A stretch of 64,000 nucleotides of DNA from Heloderma charlesbogerti (Eukaryota; Chordata; Lepidosauria; Squamata; Helodermatidae), in NCBI GenBank assembly GCA_026122225.1, contig JANEZZ010002696.1:930001-994000 (forward strand), read 5' to 3'. The notes beneath the pieces are model-generated. The model did no database searches, was not told the origin of the DNA, and worked only from the letters and a program-made list of their open reading frames with translations. The translations under genes and the position numbers were made by a program. Shown one piece after another: positions 34,884 through 45,956 of the stretch (positions are counted from its first letter, which is position 1; each line of letters begins with the position of its first letter).

Positions 34884-35238
34884 CAGGGGTGAGTAACTTG
34901 TAGCCCTCCAGTTGTTTGACCTACCCCTCCCATCAGCCCTAGCCTGCATAGCCAATGGGAGTGTGGCCACTTACAAATAGAAAATGTATCACCAAAAAAG
35001 AGGGCACCAATTTGTGTCATATTTGCATATGCTAATAAATATGTATACATGAAAAAAAAACCCACTATAATTCAAACAGAAATGTAATACATCTCACCGT
35101 TCCAGACTTGGACTGGACAGCCCTTCAAATAGGGGATACCCTCTGTAAATGAGGACACCTAGCCACCCTTGCAAATGGTGAGGCATTATGGGAGTTGTAG
35201 GTAAAAACATCTGGAGGGCCACAAGTTCCCCAGCCTTG
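34884..35238. mobile_element. hAT-like MITE inside L2, itself interrupted
   Basis: Left half CAGGGGTGAGTAACTTGTAG and right half GGAGGGCCACAAGTTCCCC are the GGGCAACTTGTGG family. About 215 bp of other sequence (34962-35180) splits it. Flanking 8-mers ttctacac and gtctagaa match weakly. Confidence 0.7.
35100..35180. repeat. Unclassified dispersed repeat, copy 2
   Basis: Shares CTGGACAGCCCTTCA, CCCTCTGTAAATGAGGACAC and TAGCCACC with 5585-5690. Confidence 0.45.
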
Positions 35239-35949
35239 GTCTAGAAGAATACCATGGCTGATGGTCTCAAAAGCCACCAAGAGGACTCAGATGGGAACTG
35301 GAGGTAGCACACTGGTGATGACCAGAGAAGGGCCTTTTCTGTTGTGGCACTCTATCTTAGAAATTCCCCTCCCTTCATCTAGTGCCATCTTTTCTTTTGG
35401 CACTAGATGAAAATACTTTTATTTGCACTAGGTGAGGGAGGGGGGGAAATATTTCCCCAGGCCATTTATCTTTGTTTCTGCTTTTATGTTGGAATTTTTA
35501 ATGACTTCCTGTGATTTGTTTGATGGATTTTACTGTGTTTTTATGACTTTATTCTTTATTCCTCCACACACACACCGAAAGCACAATAAAACTTTTGTGT
35601 CAGTCTTCCATAACTTCATGTTCCAGATAATCCATCAAGCATAACAAGGTGTGAATTGCCGTGTGGTATTTCAGGGGGTACCCTCCTTAATTTAACGAAA
35701 AATCTATGTTTTTACTCTTACACCTTTGGAGACCAATTCTACCCCTATGGGAATGACTGAAACAACTGAAAAACCATAAACATAAGGCCTTAGGGGTCAA
35801 AGTGACACCACCAAATGCTGTCTAAAGACATTAGTTACCCATCATATTCAGAGATGCAGAGGGCCATTGCATAGTGGCAATTCTGTTGTGCATGCAGGAC
35901 TCACTGTTTGCAACGGAGATTTAATGCTTCCTATAGGAACCACCCAAAT

Positions 35950-36046
35950 GAGTGGAAACATTCATTCCTGGATTGGGACAGGTCAGTGGAATTCCCTTAT
36001 GCGAGCTCCGCTGACCTGCACAATTCAGAAATGAGTGTTTCCGCTT
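35950..36046. repeat. Inverted repeat
   Basis: Arms GAGTGGAAACATTCATTCCT and AATGAGTGTTTCCGCTT, extended by GACAGGTCAGTGGAATTC / GAGCTCCGCTGACCTGC; about 40-bp arms. Confidence 0.7.
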
Positions 36047-36674
36047 GTTTCCAGTTGCTCCTGGAGGAGGCACTAAATTCTAGGAGCGGTGGGTTTCGCT
36101 GCTGGAGGAACAGAATCAGCAAGGGCACAATGGAATCAGCAAAGCTGCAGCACTCCACTACCCTTAGCCCAGAACCTGTTTTGTCCATTCCATGTGAGAA
36201 AGGAGCACTGACAATGACAAAACAATATTTTGTCTATTGTCATAATATTGATTGATTGATTGATTGATTGAAAATATTTATATACCTCTCCACATCAAAG
36301 ATTTCGGAGCGGTGAACAACAAAATAAAAGAATAAAACCCCATAGTTAAAACAGTTAAAACATCTTAAAGGAAAAGATTCTGAACTTAATAAGCTGCAGC
36401 TGGTCATTCAGGGAATGCCTCTCAGGAGGCACCAAAAACAACACAACGTTGGTGCCTGCCTGCCTGCCTGACCTCCAAAGGCAGGTAATTCCACAGAAAG
36501 GGGGCCACCATGCTAAAGGCTCTTTTCTTGGTGGACTCCATTCAGGCCATAGGTCTGTGTGGAACCAGCAGGAGCAAGACCTCCGATGACCTCAGTGACC
36601 GGGCAAGTTGGTAAAGGAGAAGGCACTCTCTCAGGTATCCTGGTCCCAAGTTGTTTAGGTATTAGTACACTAGT

Positions 36675-39600
36675 TGTTGTTGTTCAGTCGTTCAGTCACG
36701 TCCGACTCTTCGTGACCCCATGGACCATAGCACGCCAGGCCTTCCTGTCCTCCGCTCTCTCCCGGAGCGTGCTCAAGTTCATATTCATTGCATCCGTGAT
36801 GCTATCTAGCCATCTCACCCTCTGCCGTCCCCTTCTCCTTTTGCCTTCAGTCTTTCCCAGCATCAGGGTCTTTTGCAGGGAGTTTTCTCTTCGCATTAGG
36901 TGGCCAAAATATTGGAGCTTCAGCTTCATTATCTGTCCTTCCAATGAGCAGTCAGGGTTGATTTCCTTTAGGATGGACTGATTGGACCTCCTTGCAGTCC
37001 AGGGGACTCGTAAGAGTCTTCTCCAGCACCACAGTTCGAAAGCATCAATTCTTCGGCGCTCAGCCTTCCTTATAGTCCAGCTCTCACAGCCATACATTAC
37101 TACTGGGAAAACCATAGCTTTGATTAGATGGACCTTTGTCGGCAAGGTGATGTCTCTGCTTCTTATTATGCTGTCTAGGTTTGCCATAGCTTTCCTCCCA
37201 AGGAGCAAGCGTCTTTTAATTTCATGGCTACAGTCACCGTCTGCGGTGATCTTGGAGCCCAAGAAAATAAAATCTGTCATTGCTTCCATTTCTTCCCCTT
37301 CTATATGCCAGGAAGTGATAGGCCATGATGACATGATCTTAGTTTTTTTTAATGTTGAGTTTCAAACCAGCTTTTGCATTCTCCTCTTTCATCCTCAACA
37401 AGAGGCTCTTGAGATCCTCTTCGCTTTCTGCCATTAGGGTGGTATCGTCTGCATATCGGAGGTTGTTGATAATTCTCCCGGCAATCTTAATTCCGACCTC
37501 TGATTCATCCAACCCAGCATTTCTCATGATGTACTCTGCATATAAGTTAAATAAGCAGGGTGACAATATGCAGCCTTGTCGTACTCCTTTCCCAATTTTG
37601 AACCACTCGGTTGTTCCATCTCTGGTTCTTACTGTTGCTTCTTGACCCTCGTACAGGTTTCTCAGGAGACAGGTAAGGTGGTCTGGTACTCCCATCACTT
37701 TAAGAATTTGCCACAGTTTGTTGTGATCCACACAATCAAAGGCTTTAGCGTAGTCAATGAAGCAGAAATAGACGTTTTTCTGGAATTCTCTTGCTTTCTC
37801 CATGATGCAGCGAATGTTGGCGATTTGATCTCTAGTTCCTCTGCCTCTTCGAAACACAGCTTGTACTTCCGGTAGTTCTCAATTCGCATACTGCTGAAGC
37901 CTAGCTTGTAGGATTTTGAGCATCACCTTGCTGGCATGTGAAATGAGCGCAATTGTGCGGTAGTTTGAACACTCTTTGGCGTTGCCCTTCTTTGGAATTG
38001 GAATGTAAACTGACCTTTTCCAGTCTTGTGGCCACTGTTGAGTGTTCCAGATTTGTTGGCATATTGAATGCAGCACTTTAACAGCATCATCTTTTAGGAT
38101 TTTAAATAGCTCAGCTGGAAGACTGTCATCTCTGCTAGCTTTGTTGTTACTAATGCTTCCTAAGGCCCACTTGACTTCACTCTCTAGGATGTCCGGCTCA
38201 GGTTCAGTGACCGCACTATCATGGCTATCAGGGACATTCAGATCTTTCCTGTATAGTTCTTCTGTGTATTCTTGCCACCTCTTCTTAATCTCATCTGCTT
38301 CTGTTAGGTCCCTGCCTTCTTTGTCCTTTATCATGCCCGTCTTTGCACAAAACGTTCCCTTGAGATCTCCAATTTTCTTGAAGAGATCTCTAGTCTTTCC
38401 CATTCTGTTGTTTTCCTCGATTTCTTTGCATTGTTCATTTAAGAAGGCTTTCTTGTCTCTCCTTGCTATTCTCTGGAATTCTGCATTCAGTTGGGTATAT
38501 CTTCCCCTTTCTCCCTTGCTTTTCGCTTCCCTTCTTTCGTGAGCTACTTGTAAAGCCTCATCAGACAGCCACTTGGCTTTCTTGCAGGCACTCTGTCTAT
38601 CAGGTCTAATCCCTGAAATCTATTCCTCACCTCCACTGTATATTCATCAGGGGTATGATTTAGGTCATACCTGAACGGTTTAGTGGTTTTCCCGACGTTC
38701 TTCAATTTAAGCCGAAATTTTGCAAGAAGCAGCTCATGATCTGAGCCACAGTCAGCTCCAGGTCTTGTTTTGACTGACTGTATGGAGCTTCTCCATCTTT
38801 GGCTGCAAAGGACATAATCAATCTGATTTCGATATTGACCATCTGGTGACGTCCATGTGTAGAGTCGCCTCTTGTGCTGTTGGAAAAGAGTGTTTGCTAT
38901 GATCAGCATGTTGTCTTGGCAAAACTCTATTAGCTTTTGTCCTGCTTCATTTTGTACACCAAGGCCATGCCTGCCTGTTATCCTGGTGATTTCTTGACTT
39001 CCTACTTTAGCATTCCAATCCCCTATGATGAAGAGGACATCTTTTTTTGGTGTTAGTTCTAGAAGGTGTTGTAGGTCTTCATAGAACCGATCAACCTCAG
39101 CTTCTTCGGCCTCAGTGGTTGGGGCATAGACTTGAATTACTGTGATGTTGAATGGTTTGCCTTGGATTCGTACTGAGATCATTCTATCATTTTTAAGATT
39201 GTACCCCAGTACTGCTTTTCCCACCCTTTTGTTGACTATGAGTGCTACTCCATTTCTTCTAAGGGATTCTTGCCCACAATAGTAGATATGATGGTCACCT
39301 GAATTAAATTCGCCCATGCCTGTCCATTTTAGTTCGCTGATTCCCAAGATGTCGATGTTCAATCTTGCCATCTCATGTTTGACCACCTCCAGCTTACCCT
39401 GATTCATTGATCTGACATTCCAGGTTCCTAAACAATATTGTTCTTTACAGCATCGGATTTTCTTTTCACCGCCAAACACATCCACAGCTGAGTGTCCTTT
39501 CGGCTTTGGCCCAGCCGCTTCACTCTTTCTGGTGCTACTTGGAAATACCCTCTGCTCTTCCCCAGTAGCATATTGGACACCTTCCGACCTGAGGGGCTCA

Positions 39601-39689
39601 TCTTCCGGCATCATATCTTTTAGCCTTGTGATACGTTCCATGGGGTTTTCTTGGCAAGAATACTGGAGTGGGTTGCCATTTCCTTCTCC
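36675..39689 (-). mobile_element. Full-length BovB (RTE-clade) LINE
   Basis: 3,015 bp from the characteristic 5' end (minus strand GGAGAAGGAAATGGCAACCC) to the 3' end with an (AAC)n tail. It is flanked by the direct repeat agtacactagt (36664-36674 and 39690-39700), a target duplication in the L2. Endonuclease, reverse transcriptase and C-terminal regions are all recognisable. BovB is the LINE famous for horizontal transfer between squamates and ruminants. Damage is light: one small deletion/frameshift, one nonsense change and one poly-A slippage. Confidence 0.95.
36696..39641 (-). pseudogene. BovB endonuclease-reverse transcriptase ORF, lightly damaged
   Basis: From the minus-strand ATG at 39641 the first part (to about 38600) is an APE-type endonuclease: N75 in TWNVRS, E103 in SELKW, VYAPT at 171-175, GDWNAKVG at 207-214, YTWTSPDG at 261-268, IDYVL at 274-278 and SDHELL at 300-305. 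A small deletion with frameshift lies near 38590. The reverse transcriptase (38580 to 37340) shows FIDYAKAFDCVDH, GVRQGCILSP and the catalytic RYADDTTLMAE. A TGA at about 37880 sits where an arginine CGA is expected, a typical CpG decay. A longer A run near 37345 shifts frame before the C-terminal part (YGCESWTIRK, KRRRGRQRVRW), which ends at 36696. It would drive target-primed reverse transcription when intact. Both the enzyme order and length fit BovB. Confidence 0.93.
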
Positions 39690-39768
39690 AGTACACTAGT
39701 ACTAATACCTTAAATGTGGCTTGGTAGCAAATAATAGACAAATTGTTCACTTTCCTTAACCACCACAA

Positions 39769-39850
39769 ATTATTATTATTATTATTATTATTATTAAATT
39801 TATTAATCGCCCATCTGGCTGGTCACCCAGCCACTCTGGTATCTGGTGTC
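39769..39850 (-). mobile_element. LINE 3' tail fragment with (ATT)n
   Basis: (ATT)n at 39769-39796 followed by AAATTTATTAATCGCCCATC and TGGCTGGTCACCCAGCCACT, the complement of a LINE 3' end with an AAT tail. Confidence 0.6.
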
Positions 39851-40618
39851 AGTAGTATCCCACATCTTTACAAAAACAGTCTACAAACCTGAATATTTAA
39901 AAGATGTTTTCTCCAGCTAAGCCAGAAAAACTGTTTCCCCACCCCCACCCCCAACATAGCTATTATTTTGCATAGAACATACTAATCTGACTTTGGGGGT
40001 CATTTTACTTCCAAGTATGAGACTCTCCCACAGTGCTTCATACAAAACCCTTTTCTATATGAAGCTGTTAATCCACTGTATCTACTTTCAGTTTTGTCAC
40101 AGAATTGACATCATCCGAGCACTACAAAAAGAGCATTCCTTTCCTGCTTTTCTGCTGCATAATCTCATGGTGGCACTGTGGTATAGCAGAATAGTGCAAT
40201 TACACAAGTGGAAACAAGCATTTTCTTTCACTTCCATGAATGCATTTTCCCTTCTCTTAAAAAAAAACCTCGCTGTATGTGGAGTTCAAAAACAGAAACA
40301 AAACTGGAGAGTCACAATGTCGTCTAACGAACCCATGAGCAACCATGAATGATGACCGCACAATAAATGCCTCATGTAGAAAAGCTACATTTAATGACGT
40401 TAAGCGTGATGAAAAATTAGTGCCATTCAGTACAAGATGCCCAGTAGGGCAGCATATGCCATCCAAACTTGCATAAAATGGCATAAAATTCTGTGTTGTA
40501 ATTCCAAAACATCATGTTAATGGTGCTCACATATACAAGGGTGCCCCAGAAGCTCAAATCTAGTTGATAAACTAACACTCATTTACAGGATTCCAGATGA
40601 ACTATAACAACAGATTCA

Positions 40619-40638
40619 ATAAACAACAACAACAACAA
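40619..40638. repeat. (AAC)n microsatellite
   Basis: Short AAC run directly upstream of the CR1. Confidence 0.85.
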
Positions 40639-40639
40639 A

Positions 40640-43293
40640 ACCATAGTTGCTAGGAACATGCTATCGTCCCCCAGACCAGAATGCTCAGAGTGACCCTGAG
40701 ATGGAAAACAAAATCAGGGAGGCCTCCAAACAAGGACACATTGTAATAATGGGTGACTTCAATTACCCCCACATTAAATTTCTCAATGCCCTATATGATT
40801 GTGCCCTAGAACAGTTGGTCATGGAACTGAGGGGAGGCGACCTTGGATTTAATCCTAAATGGTGTCACCCAGGACCTAGTATGAGATGTAAACGTTGTTG
40901 AACCAATTGGAAACAGTGATCACAGTGCTATCAGATTTAATATATATTCAAGTGGAAAACTGCCCAGGAAGTCCAACACAGTCACATTTGACTTCAAAAG
41001 AGGAAACTTCTCTAAAATGAGGCAACTGGTGAAACAGAAGCTAAAAGAGGGAGTCAAAAGGATTAAATCCCTTCAAAATGTTTGGGGATTACTCAAAACC
41101 ACAATAATAGAAGTCCAGCTAAAAATGCATACCACAGGTTAGGAAAGGTAGCACCAAGTCCAAGAGGTTGCCAGCATGGTTAACGAGCAGTGTTAAGAGA
41201 GCTATTAGAGAAAAGAGAGCTTCTTTCAGAAAATGGAACTTTTGCCCAAGTGAGGAAAACAAAAGGGAGCACAAGCTTCCACAAAGGCGATGCAAGCAGA
41301 AAATAAGAGATGCAAAAAAGCATTTTGAAGAGCATATCGCTAACAACTTCAAGGCCAACAATAAAGAATTCTTTAAATATATCAGAGGCAGAAAACCAGC
41401 TAGGGAGGCAGTTGGACCACTGGATGACAATGGAGTTAGAGGAGTACTGAAGGAGGACAAGGGGACTGCAGAGAAACTGAATGAATTATTTTCATCTATC
41501 TTCACTGCAAAAGATATAGGACAGATACCTGTGCCTGAACCGATGTTTTCAGGAAGGGAGTCTGAGGAAATGAGGCAAATAGTGGTGACAAAAGATGAAG
41601 TTCTCAACCTTATTGATAAATTGAAAGCAAATAAATCACTGGGCCCAGATGGTATCCATCCTAGAGTTCTCAAAGAACTCAAATATGAAAATGCTGACCT
41701 TCTAACCAAAATATGCAATATGTCCCTAAGATTGGCCTCTATACCAGAGGACTGGAAGATGGCCAATGTCACACCCATTTTCAAAAAGGGATCCGGGGGG
41801 ATCCGGGAAATTACAGGCTGGTTAGCTTAACGTCTGTTCTGGGTAAATTGGTCGAAGGCATTACTAAAGATAAAATTAGTACGCATATAGAAGGACAAGC
41901 CCTGCTGAAAAAGAATCAACACAGCTTCCACAAAGGTAAGTCCTGTCTCACTAACCTTTTGGAGTTCTTTGAGAGTGTCAATAAACATGTAGACAGGGTT
42001 GATCTGGTAGACATTGTTTACTTGGACTTCCAAAAGGCTTTTGACAAAGTCCCTAAAGATTCCTGAGAAAACTTAGCAGTCATGGAATAAGAGGACAGGT
42101 TGTCTTATGGATTAGTAACTGGTTAAAGAACAGAAAGCAGAGATTAGGAATAAACGGTAAATTCTCCCAATGGAGGGAAGTAAATAGTGGGGTCCCACAG
42201 GGATCTGTATTAGGACCAATGCTTTTCAACCTGTTCATAAATTATCTGGAATTAGGAGTGAGCACTGAAGTAGCCAAGTTTGCAAATGACACCAAATTCT
42301 TTAGGGTGGTTAAAACAAAAAGGGATTGTGAAGAGCTCAAAAGGATCTTTCCAAACTGGGAAAATGGGCAGCTAAATGGCAAATGCGTTGCAATGTAAGC
42401 AAGTGTAAAGTGATGCACACTGGGGCAAAATCCCAACTTCAAATATAGCCTGATGGGATCTGAGCTAGCGGTGACTGACCAGGAAAGAGATCTTGGGGCT
42501 GTGGTGGACAGCTCAAGATGTCAACCCAGTGTGCAGCCACTGTAAAAAAGGCAAATTCCATGTTAGGCATAATTAGAAAAGGGATTGAGAATAAAAATGC
42601 CAACATCATACTGCCCCTATACAAATCTATGGTGCGACCACACTTGGAATACTGTGTACAGTTCCGGTCACCAAACCTAAAAATAGATATTGTAGAGCTG
42701 GAATAGGTGCAGAAAAGGGCAACTAAAATGATCAAGGGGCTGGAACATCTCCCCTATGAGGGAAGGTTACAACAGCTGGGATGGTTTAGCTTGGAAAAAA
42801 GGAGGGTGAGGGGAGACATGACAAAGGTCTAGAAAATTATGCATTGTGTGGAGAATGTGGACAGGAAGACATTTTTCTCCCTCTCTCAAAATACTAGAAC
42901 CCGGGGTCACCCTACGAAGCTGATAGGTGGGAGATTCAGGACAGATAAAAGGAAGTACTTCTTCACACAGCACATAGTTCAACTATGGAATTCGCTACCC
43001 CAGGAAGTAGTGATGGCCACCAGTTTGGATGGCTTTAAAAGGGGGTTAGACAAATTACTAGAGAAAAAGGCTATCAATGGCTACTAGTCTTGATGGCTAT
43101 GTGCTACCTCCAGTACCAGAGGCAGTGAGCCTATGTACACCAATTGCTGGAGAACATGGGTAGGAGGGCCCTGTTGCACTCATGCCCTGTTTGTGGGTTC
43201 CTGGTCGACAGCTGGTTGGCCACTGTGTAAACAGAATGCTGGACTAGATGGACTCTTGGTCTGATCCAGCATGGCTCTTCTTATGTTCTTATG
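40640..43293 (+). mobile_element. 5'-truncated CR1 LINE
   Basis: About 2.65 kb. Starts within the endonuclease (CYRPPDQ, GDFNYPHI) and runs through the reverse transcriptase to the 3' terminus TTCTTATGTTCTTATG (43275-43290). Broken by several frameshifts and stops. An independent 3' fragment lies at 31709-31895. Confidence 0.93.
40647..43087 (+). pseudogene. CR1 endonuclease-reverse transcriptase, decayed
   Basis: Segments in different frames: 40647-40901 (endonuclease, YRPPDQNAQ, IVIMGDFNYPHI), 41168-41830 (linker and start of reverse transcriptase, KSLGPDGIHPRVLKELKYEN, IPEDWKMANVTPIFKKG), 41713-42066 (NYRLVSLTSVLGKLVE, YLDFQKAFDKVP), then a stop, PQGSVLGPMLFNLF near 42195-42240, and 42518-43087 (IRKGIENKN, RPHLEYCVQF, then FSLSQNTRTRGHP and LWNSLPQEVV). 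The catalytic box reads FANDTKF at about 42278-42300 instead of FADD, so a catalytic aspartate is lost. Several frameshifts and in-frame stops make it inactive. The order and the RPHLEYCVQF segment are characteristic of CR1. Confidence 0.93.
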
Positions 43294-43552
43294 GTTTACC
43301 AAAAAAAGTTAAGGCAATACAGTTTTCAACAAAGCACCAAAAAGCTTTGAAATGTTGAGCTAAGGCTCACAAATGTTAACACCACATCCTCCCTAAGGAG
43401 GCAGGAAGTGCAAGTGAAATTCTCATTCTCTCAAAGCAAATAAACTATGTGGCCAGGGTGAATAACATGATATGCAGAGGTGACTGTGGGGTTGTGGAAA
43501 ACTGATGATGAACAACTTAGGGCCACCTACTTTCTCTCTTATTTTTAGATCA

Positions 43553-43670
43553 TCCTTCCCCAACCTTGTGCTCTGCAGTTGTGTTGGACTGCAACTCCCA
43601 TCATTGCCAGACAGCTGAGGGTGTTGCAATCTAATACATATGGAGGACACCAGGTTGGGGAAGGCTATTT
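43553..43670. mobile_element. Palindromic MITE (GCCTTCCCCAACC family)
   Basis: Ends TCCTTCCCCAACCTTGTGCT and CACCAGGTTGGGGAAGGC; inner GTGTTGGACTGCAACTCCCA. Confidence 0.75.
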
Positions 43671-43999
43671 TGGAGCATCTTCTGTTCCAGAATTAGGATA
43701 GAATATATGCAGTCCACCAAGGAACTCCAGGACAAGTGCAGCACTTTAAACAGACTATCTTAAACCAATCTTGCTTATCAAGTTCTGTTTGGTGGGCTGG
43801 TAGGGAGCTTGAATTTGCTGGGCTATCAAAGCTTGAGGAAAGTCTTCCTCACACACCAGTTTCCCAGCAGAATTGCGGGCTCTCCTCCCGACCACTCCGC
43901 CTTTCTCCTTATGGGCCTTAACAAACAACACACTAGTGTGTTTCCTTTAATAACACTTTCACCAGTGTGCTACTAGCCAGGAATTATCTAAGAAAAAAC

Positions 44000-45609
44000 T
44001 AGTGCTGTGCCGAAAATTTCTCCCACATTTTTTTCTACCATTCTCATTCAATTTGATAGAAAAGAAATTGCTTTTGAAAAGAAATTCAAAGGAGGAGAAA
44101 TTTCAGAGGAATTCTTGTGGGTTGGGTTTGGGGTTTGTGTCCTTCCTTTAATTATGCTGAGAAGTGTGCGTGAGTGTCCTGTCTTTCATTGCACAATAAT
44201 CTCTGTGGCAGCCTGTAGCCTCCTTGGCTTCCCGCACTTCAGTTTAAAGCCATCATGACATCATGAGGCAATTCTTCCCATGGGGCTTTTTCAGTTCAGA
44301 AATTGCAGATGGCCTGGGAGGCTGCAAAGCTATGGAAAGATATGTAATAGAGACAGAAAACACTAGGGATGTACGAAAGTCACTTACCTTTTCGAAGGGT
44401 GACATTCGGGGGGGGAGGCGCTCTGTCCCACCCCCTGAAATTCTGGCCGGGGAGGGAGGCGCTCCGTCCCTCCCCCCCCGAATCCTGGCCGGCCGGCTCC
44501 GCTCTGCAGGGATTCTGCGGAGCCGCCGGCCAGCTCCGCCAGCAGCCGGACATCTGGCCGCTGGCTAGCAGGGACGCAAATGGCGGCAGCCGTAGCCGCA
44601 GCCGTTTGCGTCCCTGCAGTCAGCCATGATAGGCTATGTAAATGTTTACGTAGCCTATCACAGCTGATTTAAAAGAAAAAAATGCGTGTACGCAAATGGC
44701 CGCCACCATTTGCGTTCCTTATTTTGGCACGTCTTAGTCTACGTAAACATTTACGTAGACTAAGACAGCGAAAATAAGGGGAACGCAAATAGCGTAGCGT
44801 CTACGCTATTTGCGTTCCCCTTATTTTTGCCGTCTTAGTGCCAAAATAAGGAACGCAAATGACGGCGCCCATGGGCGCCGCCATTTGCGTACGCGTGGTT
44901 TTTTTTCCTTTTAAATCAGCCGTGATAGGCTACGTAAACATTTACGTAGCCTATCACGGTGTTTTTTAAAATCTAGCCGTGATAGGCTACGTAAATCTTT
45001 ACGTAGCCTATCACGTTTTTTTGTTTTTTGTTTTTTTTTAACTGGAAATGGCGGCGGCAGCCGGTCGGAAGACCAGTCGCCGCAGCTGCCGCCGCTGAAC
45101 CACCGCCGAACCGCCGCTGCAGCCACCGCCGCCGCCAGGAAATCCGCCCAAGGTAAGTCCCATCCCGGGGGGGGCGGGGGGGCAGACCGTTCTGCCACCG
45201 ATTTCGGGGGGCCGAATGCGCTGGCATTTGGCCTCCCCAAGATCCATGGTGGAATTCTCTGACATCCCAAGAAAACACACACAGCACCCTCAGCTACCTT
45301 GCAGTGATTAGGGAAGCTCAAAACTACCACCAAAAGCAATTCAACATTCTGCTTCAAAAAAGTGGAAGCCTCAACACAGATGATGTTGTTGTCACCTACA
45401 AAAGCAGTGCAGTGAACCAAAACCCTTAGAAAAAAATAAAGAACCTGTGCACTACAACCCCTGCCAATAGTGAGCCCTGTCTGTGAGAAACTGTTGGAGG
45501 ATTTCTCCTCTCCTAGGAGAAATTCAGTGAAATTGTGTGTTGTCCCCCCCCATATTTTGCCCACAAATAGGCTGGAGAATTTTGAGAGTCCATTTTGTGC
45601 ACAGCTCTA
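44000..45609. mobile_element. hAT element (TAGTGCTGTGC family) with perfect 8-bp duplication
   Basis: Inverted ends TAGTGCTGTGCCGAAAAT (44000) and the complement of ATTTTGTGCACAGCTCTA (45592-45609). The flanking 8-mer gaaaaaac is identical on both sides (43992-43999 and 45610-45617). No transposase frame. A second hAT element (44364-45270) is inserted inside, leaving about 700 bp of the original. Confidence 0.85.
44364..45270. mobile_element. Stacked-hairpin hAT element (TAGGGATG family), nested
   Basis: 907 bp with ends TAGGGATGTACGAAAGTCAC and GGAATTCTCTGACATCCCAA. Identical flanking 8-mers gaaaacac (44356-44363 and 45271-45278). The interior is a chain of hairpins: AGGCTATGTAAATGTTTACG / CGTAGCCTATCA near 44630, CTTAGTCTACGTAAACAT / ATTTACGTAGACTAAG near 44730, a 20-bp perfect stem with a 3-base loop at 44778-44820, and two near-identical AGGCTACGTAAA..TTTACGTAGCCT hairpins at 44925-45015. 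GC- and CpG-rich arms flank them. No coding capacity; open frames are repeat by-products. Confidence 0.88.
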
Positions 45610-45804
45610 GAAAAAACTGACACTGGTCGGCCCAATAAAAAAGACCAAACAAACCAGAAATTCCCCCAGCATTCTGCACCCACAAATCCAGAAGTGTGAA
45701 CAGCATTTTTGGTTTTCAAAAAGATTTGACTCATTGGTTATGTACCAAAGAAATGACAGTGATTCTCCTTTCTTCTATGCTTAAAGCCATCTCTAACAAA
45801 AACA

Positions 45805-45905
45805 ATGCAAGCCTGAAATTCCTATACCTGCTTACTTGGGAGTAGGCTCCATTGAATTCCATGGATGTCCTTCTGAGTGAACACACATAGGGTTGCCTTA
45901 TAAAG
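45805..45905. repeat. Short MITE of the GCAATCCTA family
   Basis: CTTACTTGGGAGTAGGCTCC, ATTGAATTCCATGGATGTCC and ACACATAGGGTTGCC. Confidence 0.6.
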
Positions 45906-45956
45906 GTGGTATAGACTCCTGTAAATAGATGTCTCCACATACCTTTTCGAACATAA

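Larger units (their letters stand above)
34262..35575 (+). mobile_element. Old, decayed L2 LINE with nested insertions
   Basis: Fragments align with the near-intact L2: TCAGGCCAGAGGATGTGGAC (34281), GATTGTGCCAACTACTGACT, GATCCATTTCAAGCTGGTTT (34744) and AAGGGCCTTTTCTGTTGTGG (35328). Many stops and indels. It is interrupted by a MITE at 34884-35238, which is itself interrupted at about 34962-35180. Confidence 0.8.
36246..39732 (-). mobile_element. 5'-truncated L2 LINE (copy B), split by full-length BovB
   Basis: Parts 36246-36674 and 39701-39732 are one L2 copy of the same subfamily as 7637-8475 (CTCTCCACATCAAAGATTTC, then GGCAGGTAATTCCACAGAAA, then ACTAATACCTTAAATGTGGC). The BovB at 36675-39689 separates them. 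Confidence 0.88.

Noticed and set aside
36559..38542. Plus-strand open frames across 36.6-38.5 kb
   Set aside because: They are antisense shadows of the BovB coding region.
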